This document shows, one piece after another, positions 59,654-64,000 of a stretch of DNA of 64,000 nucleotides. The number at the start of each line of letters is the position of its first letter. The stretch's first letter is position 1. The notes beneath the pieces are model-generated. The model was not told the origin of the DNA, did not search any database, and saw nothing but the letters and a program-made list of their open reading frames with translations. The position numbers were made by a program, and so were the translations under genes. Location of the stretch: assembly GCF_902804485.1 (NCBI RefSeq), contig NZ_CADCST010000096.1:1-64000 (forward strand), given 5' to 3'. This DNA is from Flavobacterium collinsii (lineage in GTDB: Bacteria; Bacteroidota; Bacteroidia; Flavobacteriales; Flavobacteriaceae).

Positions 59654-59704
59654 AAAAAAAAGATTCTATTTTATTCAAATATAGAATAAAATAGAATCTT
59701 TTTT
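59654..59704 (-). terminator. clpS terminator, loop carries a -7 box
   Basis: A perfect 20-bp stem (left arm GATTCTATTTTATTC, right arm GAATAAAATAGAATC, extended by A/T runs) with a T run on the minus strand ends right at the ATG of the desaturase-like gene. The 7-nt loop region contains TATATTTG on the minus strand (59683-59676), a TAnnTTTG match 22 nt before that ATG. Confidence 0.85.
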
Positions 59705-59717
59705 AAATTATTTGTAA

Positions 59718-59993
59718 TTAAACAATTTCGGCGCTTAATCCGGCTTCCAAAAGTTGTGTACATTGCGGTTTTAACTTGTCCATAGGGCCTGTTTTTACAG
59801 TGCATTTCCCGTTGTAATGTACAATCAGGGAACATTGTTCTGCCTGCTCCGGCGTATGGCTGCAAACACGCATTAAGGTGTCAATTACATGATCAAAAGT
59901 GTTTACATCGTCGTTGTAAACAATGATTTCATTATTGAAACCCGTCGCTTCCTTTTCGCGAACTCTTTCTCTTACTTTTTCTTTAGTACTCAT
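59718..59993 (-). CDS. clpS: ClpS adaptor for the Clp protease
   Basis: A 91-residue cytosolic adaptor that binds N-degron proteins and hands them to ClpAP-type proteases. Landmarks are NNEIIVYNDDVNTFDHVIDTL, with the substrate-pocket residues in YNDDVNTFDHV, and CTVKTGPMDKLKPQCTQLLEAGLSAEIV. The length is normal. It lies between prmA (same strand, 122 bp upstream) and the desaturase-like gene, from which it is separated by a strong terminator. Confidence 0.95.
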   Translation of the reverse strand: MSTKEKVRERVREKEATGFNNEIIVYNDDVNTFDHVIDTLMRVCSHTPEQAEQCSLIVHYNGKCTVKTGPMDKLKPQCTQLLEAGLSAEIV

Positions 59994-60115
59994 TTTTTTA
60001 CGTTTTTGTACTGTTGTGAATTACTAATTTTTTTGGCACATAGTACACAGATTAATCAAAATTTAAAAAATAAAATAAAACCTGTGAACTGTTTAATAAA
60101 CAGATAATTAACTAT

Positions 60116-60949
60116 CTAATTTACGTATTTTAATGAAACCCAGTTATTTCTTTGAAACTTTTTAACATAAGTTAAACCTTTTTCGGTGCAGGAAGCATCG
60201 ATAAACGGAATGTCTTCTTCATAAAAACCGCTTAAAAGCAGTATTCCATTTGGATTTAAACATTCAACATAACTTTGCATATCGTTCAGCAAGATATTTC
60301 GGTTAATGTTGGCAATGATTAAATCGTATTTTTTTCCGGCCAATAAAGCAGCGTCGCCTTCATAAACGGAGATGTGTTTGCAATTATTGCGTTCGGCATT
60401 TTCGATTGAATTAAGGTAACACCAGTTGTCGATATCAATCGCGTCGATTGGCTGAGCACCTTTCATTTCGGCCAGAATTGCTAAAATTGCAGTTCCGCAA
60501 CCCATATCCAGCGTTTTCAAACCTTCAAGATTAATTTCCAGTAAATGTTGGATCATCATGTGTGTGGTTTCATGATGTCCTGTTCCAAAACTCATTTTGG
60601 GTTCAATTACAATATCAAATTCAGCATCCGTTTTCTCGTGAAAAGGAGCACGAACATGGCATTTTCCATCTACATCAATGGCTTCAAAATTCTTTTCCCA
60701 TTCTTCATTCCAGTTCACCTGATCGATTTCTTCAATCGTATATTCGATTTTAAATTCTTCAGATTGTAAAATATAAATGTCGTCCAGAATATTCTCGTCC
60801 CATAAATCTTTTTTTACAAAAGCCGAAATTCCGTTTTCAGTTTCTGTAAAAGTCTCAAACGCTTTTTCGCCTAATTCAGCAATTAAAATTTCTGAACCCG
60901 GTTCTTTTGGTTCAACCGTAAAATGGTACCCTAAATATATATTCGACAT
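60116..60949 (-). CDS. prmA: Ribosomal protein L11 methyltransferase
   Basis: Methylates ribosomal protein L11 using S-adenosylmethionine, in the cytosol. The 277-residue length is normal. The methyltransferase motif LDMGCGTAILAILAEMKGA near residue 148 and the preceding FGTGHHETTHMMIQ are the PrmA marks; LIIANINRNILL is the catalytic motif region. A -7 box TACCTTTG lies 14 nt before the ATG. The gene is divergent from the unknown operon at 61063. Confidence 0.95.
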   Translation of the reverse strand: MSNIYLGYHFTVEPKEPGSEILIAELGEKAFETFTETENGISAFVKKDLWDENILDDIYILQSEEFKIEYTIEEIDQVNWNEEWEKNFEAIDVDGKCHVRAPFHEKTDAEFDIVIEPKMSFGTGHHETTHMMIQHLLEINLEGLKTLDMGCGTAILAILAEMKGAQPIDAIDIDNWCYLNSIENAERNNCKHISVYEGDAALLAGKKYDLIIANINRNILLNDMQSYVECLNPNGILLLSGFYEEDIPFIDASCTEKGLTYVKKFQRNNWVSLKYVN

Positions 60950-60963
60950 AAATAATTTTTTTG

Positions 60964-60971
60964 CAAAGGTA
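60964..60971 (-). promoter_or_regulatory. -7 box of prmA
   Basis: On the minus strand TACCTTTG (60971-60964) matches TAnnTTTG, 14 nt before the prmA ATG. No TTG is seen at the expected distance upstream. Confidence 0.45.
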
Positions 60972-61062
60972 AGAATACAAAGCAGAAGTTGTTCATAAAT
61001 AATCTACATCCTTACCTTAATTAATGTTAATTTTGATTAGAATTTGTAAGGATTTTAAAAAT

Positions 61063-62199
61063 ATGAAGAATATCATTTTTATTTTGCTCTTTGTGGTACT
61101 TAATGGAGCAACTTGTGAAAAGGAACATGAAGTTGTGAGATCGTTTTGTTATTGGAAAACAGATTTAAATTTCGAAAAGACAGAAGATTCTTTAATCAGG
61201 GATTTGAAGGTAAAACATTTATACGTTCGTTTTTTTGATGTCGATTGGAATCCTTATGCGAAAGAACCTTTGCCGGTTGCGACAATACTGGATATCAGAT
61301 TAAATGAAAGCAATCCTGAAATTACACCAAGTATTTTTATTACCAATGAAGTGGTTCTGCAATCCAATAAAAAACAACTGGACAGTCTGGCCGCAAGAAT
61401 TGCAAAGCGCATTGAACAGGTTGGAACAAAAATGAACGAGACAAAGGCCGAGAAAACTGCCAGTGCGATTGTTTATCCAAAGGATTATTACAAACAGGAA
61501 CACCGCAAGCAGTTGAATTACGATTCAGTAAAATCAATTGAAATGACCAAATTAAAAGTGGATTTCAAAGAAATTTTGATTGATTGTGACTGGTCGGAAA
61601 AATCAAAGGACAATTATTTTTATTTACTAAAGCAAATCAAGAAGAAATATCCCGCTACTCCGGTTTCGGCTACCATTAGACTTTGGCAGTATAAATATGT
61701 TTCAAAAGCGGGTGTTCCGCCAGTGGACAAAGGTTTGTTAATGTGTTACAATATCACAAAGCCGGAAGAATTTACTAGCAAAAACTCTATAGGAACCAGC
61801 GAAGAATTAGCACAATATATAACGCATGATAAATATTCGTTAAAGCTTGATATTGCTTTACCATTGTACAGTTGGGCAGTGGTTTTTAGAGGAAATCAGT
61901 TTAAGGGAATTTTATCAGATTACGATAGGATTCAAAGTGATACCATTAAATTAAAAAAAATGTCAGATTCTAAATATTTGCTGCAGGACGATATTTTGGT
62001 TGGACAGACTTATTTGAGAAACGGCGATGAAATAAGAATCGAGAAAATTTCAGAAAACGAACTTGATAAGATGATCTCGATTGTAAAGAATAAAATTCCA
62101 ATTGACAATCAGACCAAAGTGACGTTTTTTTCTTTTGATAAAAAATACATCAATGATTATGGAACCCAAAATATATCCGGTTACTATGCGCGTTTTTAG
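61063..62199 (+). CDS. Exported protein of unknown function
   Basis: A 378-residue protein beginning with a hydrophobic signal (IIFILLFVVLNGATC), perhaps a lipoprotein anchored at Cys16. The mature part carries charged, strand-rich stretches (DLKVKHLYVRFFDVDWNPYA, PVSATIRLWQYKYVSKAGVP, DCDWSEKSKDNYFYLLKQIK) that loosely resemble a sugar-hydrolase-type barrel, but no catalytic motif can be set with confidence. The ATG at 61063 starts the signal. Its last 14 bases overlap the next gene, which implies co-expression. Confidence 0.6.
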   Translation: MKNIIFILLFVVLNGATCEKEHEVVRSFCYWKTDLNFEKTEDSLIRDLKVKHLYVRFFDVDWNPYAKEPLPVATILDIRLNESNPEITPSIFITNEVVLQSNKKQLDSLAARIAKRIEQVGTKMNETKAEKTASAIVYPKDYYKQEHRKQLNYDSVKSIEMTKLKVDFKEILIDCDWSEKSKDNYFYLLKQIKKKYPATPVSATIRLWQYKYVSKAGVPPVDKGLLMCYNITKPEEFTSKNSIGTSEELAQYITHDKYSLKLDIALPLYSWAVVFRGNQFKGILSDYDRIQSDTIKLKKMSDSKYLLQDDILVGQTYLRNGDEIRIEKISENELDKMISIVKNKIPIDNQTKVTFFSFDKKYINDYGTQNISGYYARF

Positions 62200-64000
62200 C
62201 AGTTTACTTTTTGTTTTAAGTGTTCAGGTCTCTTTGGCCTGTGGATGGAGTGTTTCGCCGGAAACCAGCAGGTTAGTTTTGTTCAAAGCACAAAGGGAAG
62301 GTTTCTTTAAGCTGACACCCTTTTATTATTCGGCAGATAATTATTATGCAACTAATACCGTTTCAGGGGTTGATCAGGAGTTGAATTGTATAGAATGGAC
62401 AAAAAAACTGGGCAGCCAGGTCAATCCAAAAGACGTACACATTATTTTATACGAAACAGATGCCGAGACATTTGAAACGGCTTATGAAACCAGGTCACTA
62501 AAAAAGGTTTTTGAAAAGAATAGTTTTATTGAAGCGCTGGTATTATCTAGAAATAAAGCACTCTTACACTATATTTTGTTTGCTAAAAAATTGGAGTACA
62601 ACAGCAATACCGATGTAAAATGGGAGTCCTGGGACACCGTGAGCTATGATAGTAAAGATCATAAACTAGCTGAGGTTGGAGATTTTGAAAAGAAAATCAG
62701 GACTGCAAGAGACCCCTTTTTAAAGCAGCGTTATGCCTTTTTAATGTTGAGGTATAGTTTTTATGCTTCTGATAAGGAAGAGGTAATTCGTTTGTATGAT
62801 ACTTATTTCACAGATTATAAAAACACTATTCTAGAGCCCTGGGCTTTGTATTATAAGGCTTTATGTATTGAAAATTTGCCTTTGCAGAATTATTTGTTGA
62901 GTAAAGTTTTTGCTTCCTGTGAAGAAAAATCGTTTGCTGTTGTACAGCACTATAACTGGAAATTGACCACAGAGACTTTGGCATTGGCTCAAAATGACGA
63001 GGAGCGAAGTGTGATTTTGGCTATTGAAAGTTTACGCAATCCCGCACCGGATTTGAAAACGATTCAGGAAGTGTATAAAGGGAACCCGAATAGCTTGTAT
63101 TTGAGTTTTTTGATTGGAAGAGAAGTTAACAAACTCGAAGACTGGATTTTTACCCCTATGTATACCAATGACGGAACCCCTTCGGTTGTTTTTGATAGTA
63201 CCAGCTGGTACGAAAATTACGCGAAAGCAAAAGATGAAAATTTTAATAAAGACATTTTGTACTTAAGAGAGTTAGAGTATTTTCTAATTTCTATCCGGGA
63301 ACAGACCTCGGGAGAGCAAAAAGACTATATCACGGCGGCAATTGCCCAACTTTGTTTTATTGATGACGATATTGATTCGGGAAAAAAATACACCAATATG
63401 ATTTCTGATAAAGCCAATCCTTCGATACAAATGCAGAAGAATATACAATTGGCGTTGGTTTCTTTAAAGCAAGATGATTTGAAGAACGAAAAAGTTCAAA
63501 ACCAACTTTTCCAATACTTTGATTCCGTAGAAAATCTGATAGAAAAGGACCATGGGGTGTTTAAGAATTTATATAGTTTGTACCGAATTGCCAGTGTCGA
63601 TTTTGCCAAACAAGGCGATCGTGTCACGGCGGGTTTGTTAGCTATGAAGTCGGATATTAAAAACGAAGGAGAATATTCCGCATACGGCGGGACACCTTAT
63701 TATTACAATTATATTGGTCATTTTGACAGGAATAATGCTACTACAGCTGATATAGACCGTTTGATAGCGCTACAGGAGAAAAAAGATAAAACACCTTTTG
63801 AAACCTATATTTGTTTAGGGACCATGGCACCAAATGTCAATTATTATAGAGACCTGAAAGGAACTATTGCATTCCGAAATAATGATTTAGAACTGGCTTA
63901 TAAAACTTTTGCGAGTATGCCACAAGATTTTTGGGAGAAAAACTACGCGTATAAAGATTATTTGAATGAAAACCCATTTCTGCCTAAAATCCTGCAAACG
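62186..64000 (+). CDS. Exported protein of unknown function, cut by the window end
   Basis: The open frame starts at the ATG at 62186 and stays open to the window end: at least 605 codons without a stop. The signal is LLFVLSVQVSLACG. The protein is Tyr/Phe/Lys-rich and mostly helical, with stretches that could be TPR-like (DKEEVIRLYDTYFTDYKN; AAIAQLCFIDDDIDSGKKYT). I recognise no family. It overlaps the preceding unknown gene by 14 bp, so the two likely work together. The C-terminus is missing here. Confidence 0.7.
   Translation, partial: MRVFSSLLFVLSVQVSLACGWSVSPETSRLVLFKAQREGFFKLTPFYYSADNYYATNTVSGVDQELNCIEWTKKLGSQVNPKDVHIILYETDAETFETAYETRSLKKVFEKNSFIEALVLSRNKALLHYILFAKKLEYNSNTDVKWESWDTVSYDSKDHKLAEVGDFEKKIRTARDPFLKQRYAFLMLRYSFYASDKEEVIRLYDTYFTDYKNTILEPWALYYKALCIENLPLQNYLLSKVFASCEEKSFAVVQHYNWKLTTETLALAQNDEERSVILAIESLRNPAPDLKTIQEVYKGNPNSLYLSFLIGREVNKLEDWIFTPMYTNDGTPSVVFDSTSWYENYAKAKDENFNKDILYLRELEYFLISIREQTSGEQKDYITAAIAQLCFIDDDIDSGKKYTNMISDKANPSIQMQKNIQLALVSLKQDDLKNEKVQNQLFQYFDSVENLIEKDHGVFKNLYSLYRIASVDFAKQGDRVTAGLLAMKSDIKNEGEYSAYGGTPYYYNYIGHFDRNNATTADIDRLIALQEKKDKTPFETYICLGTMAPNVNYYRDLKGTIAFRNNDLELAYKTFASMPQDFWEKNYAYKDYLNENPFLPKILQT

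Noticed and set aside
1..64000. tRNA or rRNA genes
   Set aside because: No clover-leaf pattern or rRNA-like stretch was seen by eye in the intergenic regions; a tRNAscan run would be needed to be certain.

Overview
The window looks like a chromosomal segment of a Flavobacterium-type member of the Bacteroidota. The DNA is AT-rich. Several starts are preceded by the Bacteroidota -7 box TAnnTTTG. There is a SusC/SusD polysaccharide utilisation locus (PUL), many short lipoproteins, and core genes typical of the group (pyrE, coaD, ddl, rluD, dnaK, pta-ackA, kdsA, clpS, prmA). All calls come from reading the sequence and predicted proteins; no database search was run.

Layout. 0-3.3 kb: SRPBCC protein, pyrE divergent from a NUDIX gene, a DUF4287 protein and an unknown. 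3.3-4.7 kb: 1.4 kb without a gene, holding about four 156-bp tandem repeats full of small palindromes. 4.7-6.5 kb: an XRE regulator convergent with a DUF4062-coiled-coil-zinc-finger protein. 6.6-13.8 kb: M14 peptidase, a MocR regulator divergent from a cupin-DapA pair, a DEAD-box-type helicase and a small secreted protein. 14-21.7 kb: PhnA, a lipoprotein, coaD-ddl, a PASTA protein overlapping rluD, a ModF-like ABC protein and a sulfurtransferase. 21.7-28.5 kb: mixed metabolic, membrane and unknown genes. 28.9-35.7 kb: dnaK, corA, pta, ackA. 35.7-50.8 kb: a PUL with a propeller/LuxR regulator, SusC, SusD, a GH144-like glycoamylase-fold enzyme, an alpha/beta hydrolase, a GH3 beta-glucosidase, a glycerophosphodiesterase and a GH43-like enzyme with discoidin and Fn3 modules. 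51-60.9 kb: M28 peptidase, histidine kinase, permuted YiiX-type hydrolase, kdsA, small membrane proteins and lipoproteins, a lysoplasmalogenase/sterol-desaturase pair, clpS, prmA. 61-64 kb: two overlapping unknown secreted proteins, the second cut by the window end.

How genes work together. The GH144-like plus GH3 pair suggests that the PUL degrades a beta-1,2-glucan, and the nearby glycerophosphodiesterase could remove phosphoglycerol substituents from such glucans. pta-ackA makes acetate and ATP. The sterol-desaturase/alkylglycerol-monooxygenase-like gene and the YhhN gene sit 8 bp apart and may both act on ether lipids.

The least explained material is non-coding: the 156-bp tandem array; two homologous hairpin RNAs with compensatory base changes (near 16.95 kb and 28.7 kb); a MITE-like element present in two inverted copies (2.1 and 50.9 kb); several families of word-like inverted repeats; a possible sigma-54 promoter at dnaK; and a group of starts whose -7 box lies 4-5 nt from the ATG, which suggests leaderless transcripts. 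The most unusual protein is the DUF4062 protein with a FYVE-like eight-cysteine tail at 5.35-6.55 kb.
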